Below, in pieces: positions 39,001 through 48,662 of a stretch of 64,000 nucleotides of DNA. Positions within the stretch are counted from its first letter, which is position 1. Every line of letters starts with the position of its first letter. Where the stretch lies: contig FJUW01000003.1 in the NCBI GenBank assembly GCA_900074885.1, positions 773,273 through 837,272 on the forward strand, written 5' to 3'. Below the pieces are notes generated by a model. The model had not been told where the DNA came from. It did no database searches and saw only the letters and a program-made list of their open reading frames with translations. The stretch comes from Rhynchosporium graminicola. Its lineage: Eukaryota; Ascomycota; Leotiomycetes; Helotiales; Ploettnerulaceae. The position numbers and the translations under genes were made by a program.

Positions 39001-41079
39001 GAGAATAAAAGGGCAGTTATAAATACGCTTACTATTAATAGAAAGATATAAATATATAAAATAGGTAATATAGATTCTGATAGACTATTAGAACTCACGT
39101 ATTAGAATAGAATAGGGCAGTAGCTCGATTTTAATACTAAGGGCCTCTGATAGTTATCCGGTAAGAGTGCGATTAACAAACAGATAACCGTTCGCTCTAG
39201 TATCGATTAAGCTATTCATAGAGACTTCTAGCTCGTTTATACTAGCTATAGTCAGGTATATAAATTACTTACCTCTTATTAGGGAGTTAAGGTCTAGATT
39301 AAAGAGATTATACTTATATAGACTTAGGAAGGAGTTTTTACTTAGGCCTTATTATTTCCCTTTAGTATTAGTTCAGATTCGGAGAGTATATCTTTTACTA
39401 CTTCTTTAGTTACTCTCTTCTCTTCTAGAAATTCGTTAATTAATTAAACCTTAGGTAGGTTAGGGTAGTCTAGCTTAATATAACTAAGCTATCTATAGCT
39501 ATAGTACTTAAGGGGTTCTCCGGTCGAGGTAGTAGTGCGTTTTAGTACAGAGGAAGTACTAGCTTATACTAGGGTAGAAGTATATACGTATAATATAGGA
39601 GTAGTTTATCGAGGAGCTAAGCTTAGAGACCGGTAAAGGGTAGAACTAGTAGTAGTTATAGTAATAATAGTAGGCTTATAGTGCTATACTTAGGCAATAG
39701 CTTTCTCGGGATGAGTATATTCTAAGTTATAGTAATACTTAGTATTAAAAGAAAGTAAGGATCTAACTATAGAAGTATAGTTCTTATTCTATATTAGTTT
39801 AATAATAAGAGTTAAAGCGTATAAGAATAGTATAATCTTATCTTATATATAGAAGAACTACTCTTTCTTTTTAACTTTACTTTAGATAGTAGCGCTTTAA
39901 AATCGACTAAGAAACTTAGCGAAAGTCTCGCGGGTATAACTAGTTTATTATATCTCTAAGTAGTAGAAAGCGTTATAGTAATCATCTTCCTTTAAGCTAA
40001 TAAGAAAGTTCTCCTCTAATAAGGAGATTATTTTATTACTAGTCTTAAACTTATTAGCTAAGTACTAAGGCGTGAGATACTCCTTAGCTAATCTAGTAAC
40101 TAATCCTTATATAAGAACACGCTAGGAGAAGTCCGTAGGATAGTAGTTAGCGTTTATAGCTAGCTGGTCTCGTATTAATACTCTCTATTAAAGGAAAGTA
40201 AGGTCCGATCTATTATCTAAAGGCAGGATCTTCTTAGTAAGATAAGACTTCCTAAGGCGTAACTCTACTGATTTAGCGCTAGGGGAGGGAGATAGTTTAT
40301 TAGGAATAATATCCTCTCTTTTAGTACTATATATTAGAATAAAGTTTATTAGCTTATTAAACTCTAGAATACGCGGAGATTATAGTATTAGTTCTAATAG
40401 GAGAGTCGAAGATAAGCGAGGGACCCCTATAAGGAACCTATCTTATATAGAGATTAGTCTATCTATAGTATCTTCTAGAGAGTTATTCTTTTCTTCCTAG
40501 TTTACTAATTATTATAAGAGGGAATAGATCAGGTTCGAGTTACTTATAGTAATAGGAGTACTTAGCGATTATACTCCTAGGGAATTTCGCTTTTATTTTC
40601 CTTTCTCTCTTAGTTAGTACTTCCTTAATAAAGTATTAACGTTCTCTAGTATAAGAGATATTTAGAGTAAGAAAGAGTATAATAGATTAAGTTCAGAGGT
40701 AGAGTAGGGGGGATCGCGTTAAGGTCCCCTAGAACTAGAAGAGTCTCTAGTTTATTAGTTAAGAGCTATAATAGTAGCTTAAAAAGGGGTATATTAAGGC
40801 TATTTCAGCGGCGATATATAGAAGTTGAAGTTCCGAGGTATTTATTATACTTTCTTTAAAATCTATTTATAATTCCTTTATACTAAGGGAGTTATTAAAG
40901 GAGCGTTAGCAAAGACCTCCTCTATTATACTATTTATAATAAGCTAAATTAAACTCTAATTTATAGCTATCCGAGAGATCTCTAGTATCTCGGCTATATA
41001 CGAGTAGTTATCGAATAACTAACTTAGTAGTAAGATATTATAGTAAGCTATCTCCGGCTATCTTAATCTTTTTATTTAA
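36059..41079 (-). pseudogene. Gag-pol of Gypsy A1, main part, degraded
   Basis: Co-linear with A2 28,095-33,117. Gag lies near 40,600-39,700, zinc knuckle near 39,520, protease near 39,230, reverse transcriptase about 38,350-37,650 with the box reading YLDN near 37,865, and integrase about 36,950-36,100. The remaining 3' end of pol lies beyond element B, between about 21,429 and 20,700. More stops and Tyr substitutions than in A2. Confidence 0.85.
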
Positions 41080-41089
41080 TATAATAATA

Positions 41090-41267
41090 TATTGCGAGGA
41101 TATGGGTCTTGGCATGGATCAGGTGACTGTAGTCACGTGCATGTTCCGTGCGGATATTCCTAGATAATATCTTCTGTCGACTCTCTATAGTAATTAGTAC
41201 TGCAATACAACTAATATCATTTAACTACTCTATGCCTTACTCTGAAGATCAACGTAACCTTGCGATA
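41090..41267 (+). repeat. 5' LTR of Copia C
   Basis: 178 bp, TATTGCGAGGATATGGG to CCTTGCGATA. By eye it differs from the 3' LTR at seven positions, six of them C/T or G/A transitions. It holds the palindromic box GTGACTGTAGTCAC. Confidence 0.93.
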
Positions 41268-41284
41268 GGTTATAAGCCCCGATA
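41268..41284 (+). other. Primer-binding site of Copia C (initiator tRNA-Met anticodon half)
   Basis: GGTTATAAGCCCC directly after the 5' LTR. Many Copia elements prime from a cleaved initiator tRNA-Met whose anticodon arm contains GGGCUCAUAACC. The match is complete except one G-to-A change of RIP type. Confidence 0.75.
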
Positions 41285-41599
41285 GCCAGAAGTAGAGTAG
41301 TACTCAAAGAAGCAGTAGTACTATAATTCTTAATAGTAAGCGTCGAACTGTTTCTTAGTACTAAAAGGGTAGAGATTCAAGTTACGAGCTTCCGATCAAG
41401 GTATAGTATACGCGTATAGTCAGTTAAACTAGCGCGTCTTTTTATAGTAAATATAGTCGCGCAGAGTACTAGTAGAGAGAGTTCTTCAGCTATCGCACCT
41501 ACGCTATTATTAGAAGAAGTCGAAGAAGTATACTCTGATAACTCTAGCTCTATTAAAGAGTCTTTACTATAAGCAAGCCGTATAGTACTTAATACTCGT

Positions 41600-44500
41600 A
41601 CTCGTATAATAGTTAAAGTCGACAATTCCGAAATTATCGTATCTCGAGGTGCAGAGTTTTCCGCGCTAGCGCCGGAAGCTACTACCTAAGTCCCTAGGAC
41701 TCAAAATATACCCGATTTACCCCCTATAGACGCTAATTCGACGTCCTACGACTATCCAGAGGAGGATCCGGAAGACCCGGAATCGGAACCTATTACTACG
41801 ACTACGCTAGAGCTATATAAACGTAAGAAGATAAGTAGCTCTACGTCTTTAAACTTAGCAGATAGCTATAAGCTTAAGGGAGAAGAGAACTATACGGAAT
41901 AGAGAGATAAGGTACTAAATATTACTAAAACTAATAGAATTAGTAAGTTTCTTAACGTCAAATCTCGTGACCACGTACCTAAAGAGATAGACGAATAGGA
42001 CGATAAGGTCGACGATAAAGCCCTTAAGAAGTAGTAAGATTAGGAGTCTAGAGAGAGTTAAATAAAGCTAGTAATCACGATGAATTAAAAGGCCGGACCT
42101 CTCGCGAATATAACTAGTAAAACTACTATATTAGATATATAGGAGGCCTTATAGGCGCAGTACGAAGGAGGTGGCAATATACTAGTATATAACGCTATAT
42201 AAGATTATATCAAGCTCTAGTATAACGATTTCAACTCCTTAGAGAAGTTTATTATCGCTTTTAAGCTCTTAATTATTAAATTAGAGACTTTAATAATAGC
42301 TCTACCTCCGGTATAGTATCTAATTATATTTATTACTGCAGTTTCAGAGAAGTGGCCTATATAAGCTGAAAGATAACGTTCTCTCTTGAGAGTTTCTTCT
42401 AGTAATAACCTAGATACAACCAAGAAAGCTAAATCAGGAGTAACTTTAGTTAGTTTAATCGAAGATATTACTAACGAGGTAAGAGCGAGTGACTCTACCG
42501 GAAAGATAGCAGGTTAAGCTCTATATAGTAATAAGTCTATACCTAAGAAAGGAAGCGGCAGAGGAGCTACTAAGCTAGCTAGCAAGGATACTAGGCCGAC
42601 TTATAAGCACTATAAACAGATATCGCTAAAGTATACTCCAGAGAACTATTTTATTATTAATAAATAGAAGAAGAAGGAGTTTAAGGAGAAGTCTGGAAAG
42701 AAGTAGATCCCGTATACCGAATAGCTAAAGAAGAAAGAGGGAGAGAGTAAGACTAATAAGACTAATAAGAAGAAGACTAGTAGTAGAAAGAAGAAGGATA
42801 ACGATTCTGACGATAGTAGTATCTTCGGCGCAGCCCTTTTACTATGTTTCCCTACTATTACAGCTTCTATAGCTATATTCTCTTACTATAATAAGTCACA
42901 ATAGCTCTTCGACACCGGCGCTACGGAGCATATATCTAACGACCTTTCTAAATTTACCTTATATACGCTAAAAGACGACTTACCCTATATACTTACTGTT
43001 AATAGACCGTTACGCCCTACCGGGATTAGAAGTTATACGATTAAGGTAATAAAGACCGATAGTATAGTGCGTATATTAGAGTACTATAATATACTATATA
43101 TCCTGTAGTCTCTAGTCTACCTATACTCCGGTTCTAAATTAAATAAATTAGGAGGTTATTTGCGCAGTTCTATTCTCTATATATCTAAGGAGAAGGAGAT
43201 CTATATAATTAATAAGAATCTATTTATTATTAAAGAAGAGACGACCTCCGGCGCAAGGTACGCTTCCGGGTTTAAGCTTACCTGCAGCAGTAGAGTAAGC
43301 TACAGTCGATATAGAGCTTTAGCATAAACGTATATATCACGCTAGCTTTAACGTAGTACGACGCACTCAATCTATAGTTACTAGTATGAAGCTTATAGAG
43401 CTTAAGACTAGTAGAACTCGCCTTTACGTATTATATAAGAAAGGCTGACCTATTCGGAAGGTTAATAAGGTATCGGCACGTGTACGACTTACTAGATCGA
43501 TAGATAAAATCCATATAGATATAGTATACCTTAAACCTAAGGGTCTGAATAGTCACTCTTACGCCTCTATCTTCTTATGCGCTTATTCGACTGGAAAGTA
43601 GGCTTTTACTTACGCTAAGAAGTCGGATATATACCTAGCTAATCAAAAGCTAATTAAGTTAGCCGAAATATAGTATTACTATAAAATTAAGGTATAGAGA
43701 TATAATAAGAGTAAGGAGTACTCTCCCTCTTAGATAAAAGAGCTTGCCGATTACCTTAGAATACTACTAGAGGAGTCTACTCCGTATACTCTAGAGTAAG
43801 ATAGAAGAGCTAAACGCTTTATATATACGATTATCGAGAAAGTACGTATAGTTATAGTAGACTAGAATATACCTGACTATATATAGCCGGAAATTCTACT
43901 CGCCTATATATATATCGCTAACCTTACCTCTACTTCTAGAGTAGAAGGGAAGACTCCTTTTAAGTGCTTCTAGGACGATATTAAACTAGGGGTAAACTAT
44001 ACTCCCTCTATTAAGTATCTTCGTGTATTAGGATATCTAGTCTTTATACTAATTAATAAGGAGAAGAGAGTCCAGAGCTATAAGATAGCTCTTAGAGCTA
44101 AAAAGGGTATTCTAATAGGATTTAAAGGTTATAATATCTATAGATACCTAGTCAATAGAAAGGTAGTTCGTACCTCTTATCTACGATTTGATAAAGACAG
44201 TTTAGTTATAGAACCTCACGAAGAAGACGCTATAATAATACCTTAAACTAGAGGTAATAATTCTATTAATACTTTAAGTTAAAATCAAGACGTCGAGGTT
44301 ACTAGCGCTACTACTCCTAATACAGGTATCATAAGCTAAGACGAGGATTCCGAAGTCGAAATCGATAGTATAGAAGATACCGAGTCTATAGTTAAGGACG
44401 AAGTTCTAGCACTAGAGGTCGATATTCCAGAGCAAATTACTATATAAAAGAAGCGTAGTAGGCCTCCTGGATCTAAGAACTATATGCCGGAGTACGTCCC

Positions 44501-46250
44501 TAGAGCTATACACTCTAGCTATAATAATCCGACTCTAATTTCGACGCCTGAGGTAACCCCGGAACTAAATAATAGCTACTCCTATACTATCTCTCTATTA
44601 GAAGAAGTACTAGAGAGTACTAGTCAGTATCGACTCGCCTTTTATATAGCTTAAGAAGAGTCTCTATTCTTAGATAATCCGACTACTTTAGATCAGGCTA
44701 TAAAGAGAGCTAATTAGCTAGAATAGAAGAAGGCGATTATTAAGGAATACCGATCTCTTAAAGAGAAGTCGACTTAGAAGACTATAAGTTACTCTAATAT
44801 GCTAAAAGGGTATAGAGTACTAGGTTCTCGTCTAGTTTTCAAGACTAAGAGAGATATAGATAGCAAAATCGATAAATATAAGATCAGATTTATAGTCTAA
44901 GGTTATACGTAACGTTTTAGTCACGATTACGATTAGACGTATACCGGAGTCTATAAATCTTCTACTTAGAAGATAAGCTTAGTAGTTATAGCGGAGTACG
45001 ACTTAGAAGTCGAACAGTTTGATATAGTAATAGTATTCTTATATAGTGAAGCTGATACTTAGATATACGTTAAATTACCGCTATTTTATAGATAATTTAG
45101 GCGTAGACTTATAGACGATAAATATATACTCTTACTAAAGGCTCTATACGGTCTGAAGCAGTCTCTACGTCTCTAGCAAGAGACTTTACGTAAGGAGTTC
45201 AGTATTATCGACTTTATACCTTTATAAACTAATAATTGCGTATATATCAACTAAGAAACTAGAATAATTATTATTACTTATATCGACGATTTTCTAGTTA
45301 TCTTAAAGGCTAGAATAGCTCTTAAAGAGCTTAAGAAGAAGATTCTTACTATATTCGATATTCTACTAGCTAGACTAGCTAAATACTTCCTTAGCGTCAG
45401 AATTATATGTAATAGAGAGAAGAAGACGATTTCTCTTTACTAAGATGCGTATATCGACAAGATATTAGATCGATTTGGAATAACTAACTGTAAGAGCGCT
45501 AATATGCCCTTTACTACTAGTTCAGAGGTTTCTATAGTCAAATTCAAGGGAGTAGCTACTCCATAAGAAATCAAGCTATATCAATAGCTTTACGGTAGTT
45601 TATAGTACCTAGCTTATACTCGCTGGGATATACTATACTACTGCTCTATACTATTATAATTTCTAATAAATCTATTACCTTAATACCTTGCGAGCGCTAA
45701 GAGAGTACTTACGTACCTATAAGGTACGAAGTACTACGCTACGACTTACAGAGGAGATATTACCGATAGAGAGAAGATGAAATTAAGAGGTTTCTGCGAC
45801 TCTAATTAGGCCGGTAACCGAATCGATAGAGTGTCGTATACCGGAGTGTGTTTCTTCCTTGCAGGAGGTGTTTTCTTAGCTATTTCAAAGCGATAGACTA
45901 CTATAGCTCTTACCTCTACAGAAGCAGAGTATATAGCTATATGCGCCTTTACTAGAGAAGTATTATAGATACGCTAAGTACTAAAGGAGCTAGGCTATAA
46001 TAAGCTAGACTCTAGGAGTGTAGAGATATAATACGATAATTAGGGAGCTTTATCTCTATCGGAGAACCCTGAATTACACTAACGTACTAAGTATATCGAT
46101 ATCAAATTCTACTACTTTCGCTAAGAGGTCGCTAGAGGTTATTTAGACCCTTAGTATATACCCTTAAAAGAGAACGCGGCAGACGGTTTCACTAAACCAC
46201 TTAGCCTATAAGACCTTAAGGCCTTTATAGTAATACTAAATATAACTATT
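41600..46250 (+). pseudogene. Copia C gag-pol polyprotein, degraded
   Basis: In order: gag; a zinc-knuckle remnant at about 42,602-42,655 in which expected Cys/His positions read Tyr (YKHYKQ...YTPENYF); protease DTGATEHISND at about 42,911-42,945, still intact; integrase with RYHHASFN-like RITLALT remnants and HIDIVYLKPKG near 43,510; reverse transcriptase from about 44,690 (LEVEQFDIV) with an intact catalytic YIDD near 45,280; RNase H with TSTEAEY near 45,915; and the C-terminal DGFTKPL-type end near 46,185. Stops are mainly TAG at Trp and Gln positions, so no product can be made. Confidence 0.88.
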
Positions 46251-46476
46251 TTATACCTAGAATAAGGGGTATAGATATTAATCAGGAAGGCAGACTATCT
46301 TAAAGGAATTATAGAACCTGGGGTTTATCTAGTTCACGTGATATCGAGGCATAGTTCTAGTCTCTAGGGGTATTACTATACGTACGCATACGATAGTATA
46401 ATCGACTAATTATAGGAAATTAGATCACTTGTACCTATAGAAGTTACCGACTTTATAGTATCTCTACAGAGGGGTA

Positions 46477-46654
46477 TGTTGCGAGGATATGAGTCTTGGT
46501 ATAGATCAGGTGACTATAGTCACGTGCATGGTCCGTGCGGATATTCCTAGATAATATCTTCTGTCGACTCTCTATAGTAATTAGTACTGCAATACAACTA
46601 ATATCATTTAACTACTCTATGCCTTACTCTGAAGATTAACGTAACCTTGCGATA
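46477..46654 (+). repeat. 3' LTR of Copia C
   Basis: 178 bp starting TGTTGCGAGGATATGAG, ending CCTTGCGATA. Preceded by the polypurine tract AGAGGGGTA. Confidence 0.93.
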
Positions 46655-46917
46655 TAATATAAGACTCGAGGCGGTATATAAGTAAGAATAAATAAGTAGG
46701 GAAGCTAAGAGCGGTCTTATATAGTCTACTACGAAGGAAATAAAAAGATAAGGAAAGAAGAAGAAGAGAGATAGAGTATAAGGCACCTTATATATATATA
46801 CCGGTACTAGTCCGATACTATACCGAGTCGGGCACTAGTTCTGCCGGGATACCTATGAACTTAGGCCCTGGTATCTATCCTTCTCCTCATGTGATATTCC
46901 GGTGAGCTGTCGTCATA
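46655..46917 (-). repeat. 5' LTR of Gypsy A1, larger fragment
   Basis: Begins with the Copia target duplication (46,655-46,659), continues TAAGACTCGAGGCGG, and ends GTGAGCTGTCGTCATA. The first 10 bp of this LTR are at 41,080-41,089 on the other side of the Copia element. Target duplication ACTCT of A1 follows. Confidence 0.92.
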
Positions 46918-46922
46918 ACTCT

Positions 46923-47692
46923 TCTTATCCTTACGCTCCTTCTTTTCCTCTAAATCGGCCTCTGCGCAGAAGTTATCTGCGAGCGATTCGTAAAGAATCG
47001 CCCGGGCCTCTAAAAGCTAGCGATAAGTGCGATAAGAGCGACGGATATAGCCGGTAGTAGTAAGGAAAGTATAGCGAGCTACTACGGATTAGTTATAGGT
47101 TATAAAGCAGTTAGATTCACGACTTACTATTATTATAAGTACTAGGAGCGACCTAAGTATTTCTACGATTATAAGTACGACCTGAGGAAGAGCTAGTAGT
47201 AGCAGGGGAGGGAATAATAGGAGCGATAAGGGCAGTAGGGCTAGTAGGGCTTACGGATCTATAAATATTAGTATAAGTTATAATTCAGTTCGGAATATAA
47301 CTTATAGAGCGAGTAATAGCCTCTTATACTACTATAATAATAGTTAGCGTAAGAGCTACCTAAAAAACTAGCGACCCGAACGCACTCTATCTAAGGGCTA
47401 TAGCCTCCTTAGTAGTAGTTATAACCCGGAAGCTTAATATATCTAGCTATATCTATTAGTATCTCTATATCCGAAACAGTCTATTATAGAGTATAATTAG
47501 TTAGGGAATAATATAGAATAACTTATAGATCTGGACGTATCGAGCCTCTAGGTTAGAGGACTAAGTAGTACTAGAGAAGACTTGACCCGGACGTAAATTA
47601 GTAGCGCAGAGGGGGGGGAGGGCGAAGAGCCGCGTTATAGCGGTAGTAGCGCGAGCGGGTAAGGGCGGCCTTATAAGTATTTATTAGCTGAG
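46923..47692 (-). other. 3' segment of the autonomous Helitron, possible degraded ORF
   Basis: Less AT-rich than the rest of the island. On the minus strand a frame reads Pro/Ser/Thr-rich near 47,260-47,130 (SPTSPTALIAPIIPSPATTS) and another reads ARAILYESLADNFCAEADL and a Lys/Glu tail near 47,020-46,930. This could be a second Helitron protein or captured host sequence. No domain is recognised and the frames are broken. Confidence 0.3.
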
Positions 47693-47891
47693 TGTAATGG
47701 TCACGTGGTAGTCGATTGTATATGTACGGTGTTAAGCGTATACTGCTTGCGCAGTATATTGTGATCTGTAACGGGGTTGAGGTTAAGCTCTCACCAACTA
47801 CGCCATCTGGACCAAAAGATCACAATATACTGCGCAAGCAGTATACGCTTAACACCGTACATATACAATCGACTACCACGTGACCATTACA
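47693..47891. repeat. Foldback element with perfect 74-bp inverted repeats and 5-bp target duplication
   Basis: Arms 47,693-47,766 and 47,818-47,891 are exact reverse complements starting TGTAATGGTCACGTGG, separated by 51 nt. CTGAG flanks it on both sides (47,688-47,692 and 47,892-47,896). The spacer read on the minus strand contains GGTCCAGATGGCGTAGTTGG; its TGGCGTAGTTGG fits a polymerase III A box, as in the 5' half of a tRNA. No coding capacity. Unlike all surrounding sequence it shows no RIP-type damage. The TG...CA ends and 5-bp duplication are LTR-like, but the long inverted repeats are MITE-like. Confidence 0.8.
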
Positions 47892-48362
47892 CTGAGTTAC
47901 GGACTATTAGATAGCTAGGGCTAACTTATATAGTAAGGGTTAGTAGAGGAGCCGTAAGGCTAGCAGCGTAAGATTAGGCTACTAAGGCAGCGGTAGTAGA
48001 AGTAGTAGCAGCAGTAGTAGTAGTAGATATCCTACGGACCGTTAGTAATTACTATAGGGCTATAGATCGATAGAATCGATATAGTAGATATATACTTAAT
48101 AATTATAGTATTACTAAAAAGAAGGTTTATAATTATTACTATAGGAGAGATATACTTATAATACTATTACCTTTAGCCTGTTTTAAATTCAATTACTATT
48201 ATTATCTATTAGAATTTATCTTTAATAGTAAGTCTTTATTTACGCAGTTACTATTATCTACTATAAGCGACTATTACGGATTAACTATTACCTGTAACGA
48301 CTGCGCGAAGCAAGGTCCCGTGACCCCGGAGCTTGCGAAGAGCTAGCATAGAGAAGATCTTA

Positions 48363-48662
48363 TCTATATAATATTAAGCTATTTATAGATTACTAGTTAA
48401 AAAAAACTGGTCACGTGAAATACTATGATTAGCTATAGCGAGGCCTTAGCAGGTGCACGGCTGAAAAGAAGGAACACGAAAATCTTACTCACGCCCGAAT
48501 CAAAACAGCCCCGAAGCTTAAATAGGGCAGCTGTTTATGAGGACCCCTAACTACTTTCTTTATAGACGTACTTTCTTTATAGACGTACTTTCTTTATAGA
48601 CTGCGCGAAGCAAGGTCCCTTGGCCCCGAAGCTTGCGAAGGGCCGCCGAGGAGTAGACCTTG
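48363..48662 (+). mobile_element. Helitron, non-autonomous short copy (copy 3 of the array)
   Basis: 300 bp, starts TCTATATAATATTAAGC directly after the 3' end of the autonomous copy and ends GAGTAGACCTTG before host T at 48,663. Same family as 13,625-13,906, with three rather than two copies of the 17-bp unit containing TACTTTCTTTATAG. The 3' hairpin region GGCCCCGAAGCTTGCGAAGG is intact. Confidence 0.8.

Larger units (their letters stand above)
41090..46654 (+). mobile_element. Ty1/Copia LTR retrotransposon C, inserted in the 5' LTR of Gypsy A1
   Basis: 5,565 bp with target duplication TAATA (41,085-41,089 and 46,655-46,659). Removing it rejoins the A1 LTR exactly. LTRs of 178 bp lie at 41,090-41,267 and 46,477-46,654. 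A half-tRNA-Met-type primer site follows the 5' LTR, and a purine tract AGAGGGGTA precedes the 3' LTR. Domain order is gag, protease, integrase, reverse transcriptase, RNase H, which defines Copia. The only full retroelement here on the plus strand. Coding region degraded. Confidence 0.93.
18940..46917 (-). mobile_element. Ty3/Gypsy LTR retrotransposon A1, host of nested elements B and Copia C
   Basis: Flanked by a 5-bp target duplication ACTCT (18,935-18,939 and 46,918-46,922) inside the autonomous Helitron. LTRs of about 268 bp lie at 18,940-19,207 (3') and 41,080-41,089 plus 46,660-46,917 (5', split by the Copia element). Without B and C and their target duplications it measures 7,779 bp, against 7,774 bp for its sister A2. 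Gag-pol runs on the minus strand from the right-hand LTR. An extra ORF in antisense (plus) orientation sits next to the 3' LTR. Heavily mutated, so non-functional. Confidence 0.92.
13907..48362 (+). mobile_element. Helitron, autonomous Rep/helicase copy (copy 2), split by nested retrotransposons
   Basis: Begins TCTATATTATATTGAGC at 13,907 and ends GAAGATCTTA at 48,362, immediately followed by copy 3. The first ~110 bp and last ~65 bp match the short copies. Removing Gypsy A1 plus one target duplication (27,983 bp) leaves about 6.5 kb, a normal size for an autonomous Helitron. It contains a degenerate Rep/Pif1-helicase gene (about 14,580-18,830) and, beyond the retrotransposon nest, a 3' segment (46,923-48,362) with a foldback element. 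The 3' terminus reads CTTA rather than the textbook CTRR. Sequence outside the termini is strongly AT-rich and RIP-like. Confidence 0.8.

Noticed and set aside
41377..42423. Minus-strand ORFs of 68-82 codons
   Set aside because: They are shadows of the degraded Copia gag on the plus strand.
46604..46786. Minus-strand 60-codon ORF
   Set aside because: It spans the Copia 3' LTR and the Gypsy A1 LTR junction.
13625..48662. Centromere or satellite array
   Set aside because: The AT-rich block is accounted for by nested transposons with target duplications; no tandem satellite is present.
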